Assembly: GCA_963693285.1 (NCBI GenBank)
Contig: OY848931.1
Coordinates: 1,307,001 to 1,371,000, forward strand
Origin: Xestospongia muta
Taxonomy: Eukaryota; Porifera; Demospongiae; Haplosclerida; Petrosiidae
DNA length: 64,000 nt
Reading direction: 5' to 3'
In this document: positions 48,283-58,434 of the stretch, one piece after another
How positions within the stretch are numbered: the stretch's first letter is position 1
Layout: each line of letters begins with the position of its first letter
Made by a program: the position numbers and the translations under genes
Notes under the pieces: generated by a model
Databases searched by the model: none
Told to the model about the DNA's origin: nothing
The model's input: only the letters and a program-made list of their open reading frames with translations

Positions 48283-50524
48283 TGATGCTTGTTTTTTTTC
48301 TGAGACCTTTCTTCTATTCATTTCATTATCAATCTTCTTCATTTCTTCTAAATCTTTCTTCATACAGCGACGAGATCTACCTAAAAAGTCAGTATACTCT
48401 ACCCTATAATATAACAGACAATATATAAACACACACACTTTCAAGACATAGTCTCAGAGCATTGTTAGCTAGTCTTGATATACTAATATCTTACCATTCT
48501 TCATCACTATTTGCAGCTGGTTCATCATCCTCCACTGTCTCCTTCACTTCTGTAACAGATTCCTCTGTTGTCCTAGTACCATTCTTCATACGTGTCTAAG
48601 AATAGTACAAATATCATAATGAGAAGAGTATGTGATATAAGTATCATAGTACCTATTATTAATAAAATACAAAAGGACAAACCTTTTCTATAGCAACCAT
48701 ATCACACAAAGACAATGATTGGTATTATATTTATTAATCATTACCATTAAACCACAATTGTCAGTACAAAACAACGTCACCTCTATTTACAGAGGAAGTA
48801 AACAAACAATAGACTAGTAGGTGGGGCAAACAACGTCACCTCCTCTAATTACAGAGGAAGTAAACAAACAATAGACTAGTAGGTGGGGCAAACAACGTCA
48901 CCTCTATTTACAGAGGAAGTAAACAAACAATAGACTAGTAGGTGGGACAAACAACGTCACCTCCTCTATTTACAGAGGAAGTAAACAAACAATAGACTAG
49001 TAGGTGGGGCAAACAACGTCACCTCTATTTACAGAGGAAGTAAACAAACAATAGACTAGTAGGTGGGGCAAACAACGTCACCTCTATTTACAGAGGAAGT
49101 AAACAAACAATAGACTAGTAGGTGGGACAAACAACGTCACCTCCTCTATTTACAGAGGAAGTAAACAAACAATAGACTAGTAGGTGGGGCAAACAACGTC
49201 ACCTCTATTTACAGAGGAAGTAAACGAACAATAGACTAGTAGGTGGGACAAACAACGTCACCTCCTCTATTTACAGAGGAAGTAAACAAACAATAGACTA
49301 GTAGGTAGGACAAACAACGTCACCTCTATTTACAGAGGAAGTAAACAAACAATAGACTAGTAGGTGGGGCAAACAACGTCACCTCTATTTACAGAGGAAG
49401 TAAACGAACAATAGACTAGTAGGTGGGACAAACAACGTCACCTCTATTTATAGAGGAAGTAAACAAACAATAGACTAGTAGGTAGGACAAACAACGTCAC
49501 CTCTATTTACAGAGGAAGTAAACAAACAATAGACTAGTAGGTGGGGCAAACAACGTCACCTCTATTTACAGAGGAAGTAAACAAACAATAGACTAGTAGG
49601 TGGGGCTTCCAATATATTAAGGCTATAGAGTACAGACTTTCAATATTAGAACTTAACTACAATGATCCTTGTCCATATAAAGACAACAAGTGTTAATAAT
49701 TGTATGACATTACCTCTTCATAGATCTTCCTTTGAAAATCTACCATATATTTGGGACCATCTTCTCCATCTTCATCATCTTCATTGTCACTGTTCAGTAG
49801 TCCTTCTCCTTTTGATAACTTGTCATATAACTTTGCTTTAGCTTCAAGTGCAGCTCTATAAAGAGATCAACTTGATATCAATTGTCCATTATATACATAT
49901 GGAATCAAAAATCATAAAATGGTCAAAAACAATCATTGATTCTACCTTGATTTTGCTAGTTCTGCCTCCTCTTCAGGAGTCAGTTGTGATGATTTAGTGG
50001 AATTAGAAGACTTAAATGTGTTTTCACGTCCTTTTAATGTCTTTTTAGGTTCTCTACGCCATATTGAAGCTGTCTATGGAACAAAAAATAGAGCAGCTAC
50101 AATTAACATGAAAGACAAAACAATAGTTGAGGATAAAACCTCACACACTGTGTGGTCAAGTACTAATGATAATTAATATTTTTTCTAATTTAAACTAAAG
50201 AGTTATTGGTAGCAATTATTTTAAGCCATTTTATTATACACATTGACTCATTAATGACACAGAGTAGAGAAAGTCTACAATAATTACACACCTTATTTGA
50301 TACTTTTTTAGTTTGTGTAAGTAGTTTGATAGCACCACTGCCACTTTGTCGTACCTCTTGTTGTTTGCGATAGAGTGCTGCTTTTAGATCTACCAGCTGT
50401 ATAAATGAAGAACACGTTAAAGATATTTTAATCAATTAATATGACGTCCTAATAATTCTATTACACTTACAGAGGCAGCATTCACGTGTATCTTTTTCTT
50501 TGGCTTAGAGTCTTCACCATCCAT
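47179..50524 (-). CDS. CCDC174: Coiled-coil domain-containing protein 174 homologue
   Basis: Nuclear protein that in animals associates with the exon junction complex. About 499 residues (human 467). Exons (minus): 50471-50524, 50292-50396, 49946-50073, 49714-49855, 48495-48595, 48281-48403, 48070-48221, 47927-48021, 47697-47874, 47535-47648, 47179-47486. Matches to the family in order: LVDLKAALYRKQQEVRQ; KKTLKGRENTF; WVEYTDFLGRSRRCMKKDL; VRSHGVGYYSFSMEEEKRQEQ; TIDQRSKREKLKEKRQAIMEA; KHVRPWDKGK; PTEFAPPSFYY. The C-terminus is unusually proline-rich (runs of PPPPPP). Intron 4 carries a satellite array, and the donor after exon 6 is fused to a GT repeat. It lies between SRCR-2 and SRCR-3 and was duplicated together with SRCR-3. 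Confidence 0.92.
48240..48280 (+). repeat. (CA)n microsatellite fused to a splice donor
   Basis: About 39 bp of CA repeat. On the coding (minus) strand it is GTGTGT..., directly following exon 6 of CCDC174, so the donor GT is the first unit of the repeat. Confidence 0.9.
48770..49605. repeat. About 60-bp satellite array, roughly 14 copies
   Basis: Tandem unit CAAACAACGTCACCTC (TCCTC in some), TATTTACAGAGGAAGTAAAC, AAACAATAGACTAGTAGGTGGGG, 59-62 bp long. It lies within intron 4 of CCDC174. Each unit has a short inverted repeat CCTCT / AGAGG around TATTTAC. It is absent from the decayed CCDC174 copy. Confidence 0.95.
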
Positions 50525-50726
50525 ATCGCCACGCCCACAACAAATTTAATTTTCTGAAAATACCGTAAATATCTAATCACGTGGTGTATCACTGTGAAAC
50601 AGAGACACTTCTTAATTAATTAAAACAATAAAGAAGGGTTAGTAATTATAAGTTGTACTGTTTACAAATTACTACAACTAATTTAATTAGTATTCACTCA
50701 AGCATCATACTGCATTGTAACAGCAT

Positions 50727-53700
50727 CTATCGAAAAGGTTCATCATAAATGACTGTATCTTCAAATTGAGGCTTTCTTTCTTCATGTTCATTATGGTGGC
50801 GATCACGATCAGCTCTGGTACTATCTTCTGAGACCATAGAATGCCTATGTATACCATATGCACTACTTGGTTTCATTTCAATGTTGTCTTCATTTTGAGT
50901 ACTTGCCTTCTTTTTACAGCACAGATATCTGCAGTAATTAAACTATATTTTATTCAAAGCATTGAATTTTGTATACCTGAATAAAATTATGAAGCATAAC
51001 ATTGACAAACCACCAAAAAAAGCTCCTCCCAAGAATGACCCAATCACAACTACATTGTCAAATGATTTAAAGTTCTCTGAAGAACTTGCTCTATAAAGTA
51101 ACATGGAACTGCATAGATCTTGATGTTGATTAGAAGATAATACTTTTCCAATAGAGACAGTAACTTTATGATCAACTAGTAAGAGACAATTAAATTAAAC
51201 ATATATATACTATATAGATGATAACATGTACTGATCACATGACAGTATATAACATACTTGAACTGATTTGTATTGAGACCATTTTAGATGAATAACTGGA
51301 TGAGTACACTAGAGGAGAAAATGAAGGAGATGACGAATGTTTCTTTCTAGATGAGTATACTAGAGAAGAAGACAATGAAGGAGATGGCAAATTTTTCTCT
51401 CTAGATGAGTACAGTAGAGAAGACAATGAAGGAGATGGCGAATGTTTCTTTCTAGATGAGTATACTAGAGAAGAAGACAATGAAGGAGATGGCAAATTTT
51501 TCTCTCTAGATGAGTACAGTAGAGAAGACAATGAAGGAGATGGCGAATGTTTCTCTCTAGATAAGTAGACTAGAGAAGAAGACAATGAAGGAGATGGTGA
51601 ATGTTTCTCTCTAGATGAGTACAGTAGAGAAGACAATAAAAGAGATGGTAAATTTTTCTCTCTAGATGAGTACAGTAGAGAAGACAATGAAGGAGATGGC
51701 GAATGTTTCTCTCTAGATGAGTGAACTACAAGAGCTGAAGGAGCCACCTGTGATGAGTAAGTGATTTGAGATGAAGTGACATCCATGATCTTTGAGGTAG
51801 ACTTTGTAACATGAGGAGTATCTCCACAATAAACAGCAGCAACATTGGTGATATTTTTCTGTTGACTGTATGATAATGAAGTTGATGAACAGTTTCCTAT
51901 TTTTATCTCTCCTCCATTACAAGCTACATTAGTATAGTAAATTTGTCTGAATGGTATCTTGAATGGTGAACTAGTGAATGATTTAGTATCTAAGAGAGAA
52001 ATTATAGAACAGTTATATAAAATTGATATCCTTACAATTAGTTATAAGATTTAACTGTTTACAAAGTACAGTTGCATCTATATCATCCCATAGAGACCCT
52101 CCTATCAACATCCAGACTCCATTGACACATATTTCAACTGTTCCTTCAGTATAATTACTACCTCCAGTCAATCTTATATCACCATTAATACATCCTATGT
52201 ATAAAATAAATAATAAATAAGATGGATTCTTTATTATAACTAACCATCAACACAACCTAGAGAAAGTGGGCGCTGATAACAATAATCCCTACCTTCTTTT
52301 TCATAATCAATAAATATGACATCACAATCTAATAACTTTTTCTCAGTGCCATTACATCGAATACGTTGTACCATCATTGGTCCATCTTTCAAATTGTAGC
52401 TCAAATACAAATAACTTACTCCTATAATAAAAGTTGCTTACTATAATATTTAGTTATAAGTTGATATACCTGTAGGACTAAAACCCATTTGAGCACATGC
52501 AACACTCATTTCATTGATATATAGATTATTACATATCACACCCCATACTCCATCAATACAGATCTGAAGTATGCCTTCTAACATTGTATTTCCACCAATC
52601 AAACGTAAGCTACCATTAACACATCCTTCTGACTCTATAATGGATATATAATTATACTTATTCCATTTTTGATTATATTATTTCAGACCATAAACACACT
52701 TGACTGCAACCCCATCTCCACTGCAATTCCAACAATAGCTTTTCAGATCACATGAAGACACATTGCCAGCGGTATGATAATATCTGCAATATGCATTTAT
52801 ATATATAAATGGATCAATTGCAGTGTACTGTCTTTTTTGAAAGACAGAAATCCCTAAAATTATATCAAGGAAGAATGTGTCAATAAATTTATTGTGTGCC
52901 TGGTCCTACTCTTACATTTTCTTTGATATCCTAGTTGCTTACAAACATAAAATCCCAATAAATCATCAGAAGAGTAACATACATAAGTCCAGTATTGTTT
53001 AAAACATATCTGAAGTTGACCTTCTGAAGGAACTGTACCTCCAATTAAACGAACAGAACCTTCAGTATCACAATCTGGAGCTAATATAATGTGTGATAAT
53101 CATTAATTGGTTGACAGTTAATTGTTAGTCATTTTAAGCATTTTAGAGAGATTTGATTAAATATACTTAAAATAAGAATGAAATAGAATAGAGCAAGAAA
53201 AACAATTAAAAAAATAATGTGTAATGTTCAAGACTAATTTACTCATCACAGATTATTAATTTATAACTGACCTGGCAAACTAGGACACTTGATTCCAACA
53301 ACTCTTGTCCTGCCACACCAAACATCATTTAACCTACTCCTCCAATATATGGAGTCCGGACAGTTTAGTAGAGATGACTCATTCCCAGAACAACTGTATA
53401 TACTAAATGAAGGCAGTTTGGCTAGTCCTGTTGTGTTTGTATAAAATAAACTAACTAGAAAATAGAAAACATAAATTAAATTATGCATGTGTGTGTGTAT
53501 CATGATATCTATATAATCATAGTCATTTTTGTAGTATATTATAATATATTATGGAATTGGAAGATCATGTAGCTAATTATCAGAGAGTATTGAGATTTTG
53601 TTTTACCTCTGATTAAAAATTGATAGATGGTGTTGTTATATGAAAAAGATAGCTAGCTTACATAATGCATACATGTTCAGTTGCCAAGTAACAGAGAAGC

Positions 53701-54737
53701 TATTCACTTATTGAACAATATAATATATATCAACCATCAATTCTATAGTAATTAATAACCTAAACAGTGTATGTTTTATATGTGCCTCGTAAGTATGTGT
53801 ATGCATCAGTTAAAATGACCAATTTATTGGTTGTTTTAAGTAAATGAACACATAAAAAATTAGTGTATTTAACTGATGCATCCATGACTATAATTTTTAA
53901 AAAATTATTTGATGTAAACTAAGAGTAAATGTAATACTGCTTTGATTACTAATGTACAAAGAGATTGATTGTTCACAGTATCTTCATTTGCCTAGGAATA
54001 TATTAAATTAAATTACAAGTAATAAAAAGTCAATTCCATAGGATAATAGTTAGTAAATTTGCTTTCATTTTGCGTCAAATAATTTGCCACATGCAACCTG
54101 TATAACTATATATTAATCAAATTAACCAATCAGTTTTGACAGTGTGTAAACATGTGTATAGACAAAGTAGAACCAAAGCTCTTGTGTTAAAAATGTGCCT
54201 AATTGTAGCTCAAATGCTATTTGCAATGAGAATGGGCTAATTATAAGCTAAGAAGTTAAAGTGCCAGTCATTAGTTGCTGCTTTTTGGTGATAATGTTCA
54301 AGCACATAATTCAGAATGATTCAAATTTGAATCATTCTAAATGATGTGCTCAAACATATTCAAACAATTGCTGCCATATAATTCCTCAAATTACATCTGC
54401 AATCTAAAAAGCAATAAGGGGTCTAGTTATAACCTTAAATTTAACCCTTGGTTTACAAACACTTACGGACATTTTGAAATCCAAGTTGATGACAGGCAAC
54501 AGATGCTTCCTCACAGTAAAAACCAAAATCACAGACTGTTCCCCAAGTACTATCTACAGTACATATCTCCATCACTCCATCTCTAGGGGAGGTACCATCT
54601 ACTAAACGTGACTCTCCTGGAGTACATTGACCAGAAACTGATACCACTATATAGGGGAGTAAAAGACTATAATATAATACAATCTTAGTATCTAAAATCT
54701 TACCAGTGCTAATAACAAAAAAAAACAAAATTGTCAT
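50727..54737 (-). CDS. Type I membrane receptor with four SRCR domains and repeat stalk (SRCR-3)
   Basis: About 786 residues. Exons (minus): 54704-54737, 54467-54646, 53272-53454, 52916-53080, 52689-52853, 52470-52634, 52245-52421, 52036-52194, 51258-51989, 50977-51175, 50727-50928. Signal peptide MTILFFFVISTVVSVSG, then four SRCR domains with the same two-exon phase-1 layout as SRCR-1 and -2. The stalk exon contains about eight 17-19-residue repeats of the form REKHSPSPSLSSLLYSS. An extra exon relative to SRCR-1/-2 links the stalk to the membrane segment (GGLSMLCFIILF). The tail has SSAYGIHRHSMVSEDS and ends DTVIYDEPFR; YDEP fits the pYxxP class bound by Crk/Nck-type SH2 domains (known consensus, inference here). 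Closest paralogue is SRCR-4. Confidence 0.9.
51325..51720 (-). repeat. Coding minisatellite of SRCR-3 stalk
   Basis: 51-57 bp units coding REKHSPSPSLSSLLYSS variants, about eight copies, with H/N-L and E/K alternation. All copies remain in frame. Confidence 0.9.
53505..54450 (-). other. Long intron 2 of SRCR-3
   Basis: Intron splitting the first SRCR domain (54466-53455). AT-rich, with a perfect palindrome AATGATTCAAATTTGAATCATT near 54317-54338 flanked by GTTCAAGCACA / TGTGCTCAAAC. The same position in SRCR-4 holds a matching palindrome. No gene inside. Confidence 0.6.
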
Positions 54738-54756
54738 ATTGAACAGTCTAAAATTT

Positions 54757-55101
54757 AGTCTAGTGAGCTAGACCTCCTCCTTTTTGATAAGGTGACAGGT
54801 GGAGGAGGGTCTAGAAGTGAACAATGGAAGAACAGTGCAAAGTACTACATGAAAAAGCTGTTGCTGCTGCATATGTGGAACTTATAACCACTGTGTAAAT
54901 ATTCCAGTACTACCCCACATTCCATACATTCCAAATGGGGCAGTAAGCCTATGCATAGTCATGGTATTATAGACTAGTAAAATACTACTATAATTACTAC
55001 TATAGTTTACTAGTCTATAATATCTATGATATAGTATGCTTCTAGACCCTCCTCTGCCTGTCAGCTTATCAAAAAGGAGGAGGGTCTAGCTTGCTAAACT
55101 A
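54757..55101. mobile_element. 345-bp Mutator-like MITE upstream of SRCR-3
   Basis: Terminal inverted repeats of about 60 bp (left starts AGTCTAGTGAGCTAGACC; right ends GGTCTAGCTTGCTAAACT). Flanks TCTAAAATTT (54747-54756) and TCTAAAATTT (55102-55111) form a 9-10 bp target duplication. The equivalent place upstream of SRCR-4 (about 63148) has one uninterrupted CTAAAATTT. No coding capacity. Confidence 0.85.
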
Positions 55102-56010
55102 TCTAAAATTTGGAGCTGTTGACAGCAATTTAATTACAGACGTATCAAGTAAAATAATCAACTTTAAATAAATAATAGTAACCACATTACTAAAATAAAT
55201 CTGAATAGGGTTACATGGTGGGAGGAGCACATAAAGGGACTTAGTGATCTAGTCAGAAAAGTATGTGCAAAACTATGGGGTGTGATCTGTGTTTGGTGGC
55301 ATAATAATATAAGCTTTGTAGAAAGGTATTTAAATGCCATATCATAGTGAAGAACAAAGATACAAAGTTTAAGTAATCATTATATCGGCAGATTGAAGCA
55401 AACTTAATTAATATAAGCACAGTCTTTGAAACTGTTAAGACAAGCACATTTAGTAACTACAATATCATTTACTATTGCCACTAGTCTCATACCCAAGCAA
55501 AATGTCTACAGTCTGGGTATGAGACTAATTGCAACTACAGTAGTTTAATTTAATCACTGTTCAGTATTGCATTGATTAAGTCTCATGCCCTGTACTCGTA
55601 CAGTCACTCATTTAATTAATGTACATTAATTGAAGCTGTACATATTACTAGTCTTGAGATTTTTTAGCATAGTACAAAATTTTTGTATTAAAGACAAAAT
55701 TAATTACAAAATAGAAATTATACTGTAAATATATCTGAACACATGTTGCAGACTGATGAGTCTTCTATATACCACATTTCTAGACCCATATTCAATTCAA
55801 TTGAACAACTATTGGGATATAGTTTCTTTCAAAAGAGAAGCTCTCCCTTTGAATTCAAGTATGTGACACAAGTCTAAGTATTTGTCATATCATTAGAATG
55901 GTATGGCAAATAGAAATACTTAGACTTGTGTCACATACTTCACAAATACATTAAACAACAAAACAAAATCTTAGTCATTGGATGTGGAAATTCAAAGTGA
56001 AGTGAAGCAT
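55102..56010. other. Spacer upstream of SRCR-3, with two hairpins
   Basis: Its first 220 bp match the region upstream of SRCR-4 (63165-64000, in part). The rest holds hairpins at 55482-55527 (14-bp perfect stem TAGTCTCATACCCA) and 55857-55940 (long near-perfect stem). No coding gene. Confidence 0.6.
55857..55940. ncRNA. 84-nt near-perfect hairpin
   Basis: Arms AAGTATGTGACACAAGTCTA.. and its exact complement pair for 27 bp. The stem can continue almost to the loop if G:U pairs and a 6-nt bulge are allowed. It could be a small-RNA precursor or the remnant of a tiny inverted-repeat element; nothing here separates the two. Confidence 0.3.
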
Positions 56011-58200
56011 ATTTTTCAACTTCATTGTCAACTCCTTCTATCCCAGCCATTGCTTCTTCTCCAACCTTATTCTCTCTCTTCTCATATCTTCTGATAACAG
56101 ATTAGGTGAAGGTGATCTGTTGTAAACCAATAGTTATACACAAAAAAACATACCTTAAAGCTCGCTTTCTTTCTGAGGCCTTTTGTCTATTCATTTCATT
56201 ATCAATCTTGATTCTTCATATCTTGTCATATAACTTTGCTTTAGCTTCAAGTGCAGCTCTATAAAGATATCAACTTGATATCAATTGTCCATTATAAACA
56301 TATGGAATCAAGAATCACAACATGATCAAAAACAATCATTGATTCTGCTCCACCTTGATTTTGCTAGTTCTGCCTCCTATTCAAGAGTCAGTTGTGATGA
56401 TTTGGTGGAATTAGAAGACTTAGACTTGTTCTCACGTCCTTTTAAAATCTTTTTATGTTCTCTACGCGATATTGAAGCTGTCTATGGAACAAACAAAATA
56501 GAGCAGCTACAATTAACATTAAATACAAGACAATAGCTGAGGATAAAACCTCACTGTGTGGTCAAGTACTAATGATAATTAATATTTTTTCTAATTTAAA
56601 CTAAAGGGTTATTGGTAGCAATTATTTTAAGCCATTTTATTATACACATTGACTCATTAATGACACAGAGTAGAGAGAGTCTACATTAATTACACACCTT
56701 ATTTGATACTTTTTTAGCTTGTGTAGGTAGTTTGATAGCACCACTACCACTTTGTCGTACCTCTTTGTGATAGAGTGCTGCTTTTAGATCTACCAGCTGT
56801 ATAAAATGAAGAACACGTTAACGATATTTTATTAAATTAATACGACGTCCTAGTAGTTCTATTACACTCACAGAGGCAGCATTCACGTGTATCTTTTTCT
56901 TTGGCTTAGAGCATAGACAGTATAGACTACGTAACCGGGATTGGAAACGGATCACGAGATCCCATAGAACTGAATGAACATTCGAAAACGCACTCCCTGT
57001 CAATTAATTTTTATTACCTGACATTGTAAACTGGACACACTCTTACCAGTATTATATTACTCTCTGAAGACATTAATGTGATTTTTATTTATCAAAACAT
57101 TGACTATATAATTTTCTTTATGTTCTATTATTAAAGTAGTTAATAACACAGACATTCACTTTTAAATTACTTATTTTACGATAAAAATAGCACTAAAAAT
57201 ACTTTTGTAGCTCTTTCATCTTACAGCATTGTTATTACTAAAAGATTTAGGACGAAATATTTAGAACAAATAAGAACACGTTGGTTTAGACTGTTTTTTC
57301 TAAGTAAAGCCGCGCTATTCTTATGGAAAACACTAAAACAACATAAGATAGAGGTGCACTTTTGGGACTATAGCCATTGTTTAAGCTATGTAGACATAAA
57401 TTACAACTTTTTATTTGAAGATGAAGAATTGGTGTGTTGGTTTAGCTTGTTATAATTTGCTTTGGCAATCTCCTGTCACAGTTATGTAAGATACAAAATA
57501 CTCGTACATATTCAGTACAAAAATTAACTATAGTGCACTAAAATAATTATTAATAAATATTTTCCTTTCAAATGGTAAAAGAAAATTCAGACTATACTAT
57601 AGAAAGCACAGGCCAATATAATAGATCTTTCATAGGAATTAGTACTAGTGACTAGGATAATTATCCCACTAAATATTTGATCAGTAATGTACTGATACAC
57701 GACAGGATTGTTTGATTATAGGATTGTTTGAGCAACTAATCGATGCTTGAATGAAACTACCATGTAGACCTAAAGTGCTCTGACGTCCTGATGTCATGGT
57801 ATCTTCCCCATATTCTCTCCCTTCTTGTTGTCATAATGATATTCTTACAATTATCTTGTTCAAGAGTGGATGACAGATCATGTATTAGGCTGATTGCAAA
57901 AGTTGATACAATCTCCCTGTTTTCAGACCTAGAACATCATTTAACAGGAGGTCTGCACTATCTAACACTAATAAATATTTATTATAAACTAACACTTAAT
58001 TAAAGAAAAATTCCGAAAATACTACACGCTCGTATCAGAAGAAACAGGAGCACTGCAAGCCATAGTTTACATATATTATACTGTTTATGCTTGTCAGGTA
58101 AGATACAAGGAGTGTACCGAAAGTGCATGGGCGTTTCCAATCCCAGTTACGTAGTCTATACTATCTATGCTTAGAGTCTTCACCAGCCATATCGCCACGC
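56010..58200 (-). pseudogene. Decayed CCDC174 copy, interrupted by a TIR element
   Basis: Fragments of the CCDC174 5' half in the original order (minus strand): exon 1 at 56870-56911 plus 58170-58200, exon 2 near 56700-56800 (6 bases missing), exon 3 near 56365-56480, then a fusion of exon 4 with exon 6 near 56155-56265, and exon 7 near 56020-56125. Exon 5, the satellite intron, and exons 8-11 are missing. Exon 1 is split by the 1.26-kb element. It cannot make a CCDC174 protein. It shows that CCDC174 and SRCR-3 were duplicated together. Confidence 0.9.
56912..58169. mobile_element. 1.26-kb non-autonomous TIR DNA transposon
   Basis: Terminal inverted repeats of about 40 bp (left CATAGACAGTATAGACTACG, right CGTAGTCTATACTATCTATG) enclose non-coding AT-rich DNA. 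The 7-bp target CTTAGAG is duplicated at both ends (56905-56911, 58170-58176). The intact CCDC174 exon 1 has a single CTTAGAG, i.e. the empty site. No transposase frame inside, so it would have needed a helper. Superfamily not assigned; a 7-bp target duplication is unusual. Confidence 0.88.
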
Positions 58201-58434
58201 CCACAACAAATTTGATTTTTTTTTTATAGAAATACCGTAAATATCTAATCAAGTGGTGTATCACTGTGAAATAGAAGCATTTCTTAATTAATTAAAACAA
58301 TAAAGAAGGGTTAGTAATTACAATAACACAGTCATTGCATACTAATGACGGCGTCATAAGTAGTACTGTTTACAAATTACTACAACTAATTTAATTAGTA
58401 TTCACTTAACCATCATACTGCTTTGTAATAGCAT

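Noticed and set aside
57791..58003. Plus-strand frame with a hydrophobic start inside the TIR element
   Set aside because: Only 70 codons, no transposase motifs, no supporting splice sites; likely chance.
56912..58169. hAT-type assignment of the TIR element
   Set aside because: hAT elements make 8-bp target duplications and have different termini; here the duplication is 7 bp when the inverted repeats are aligned end to end.
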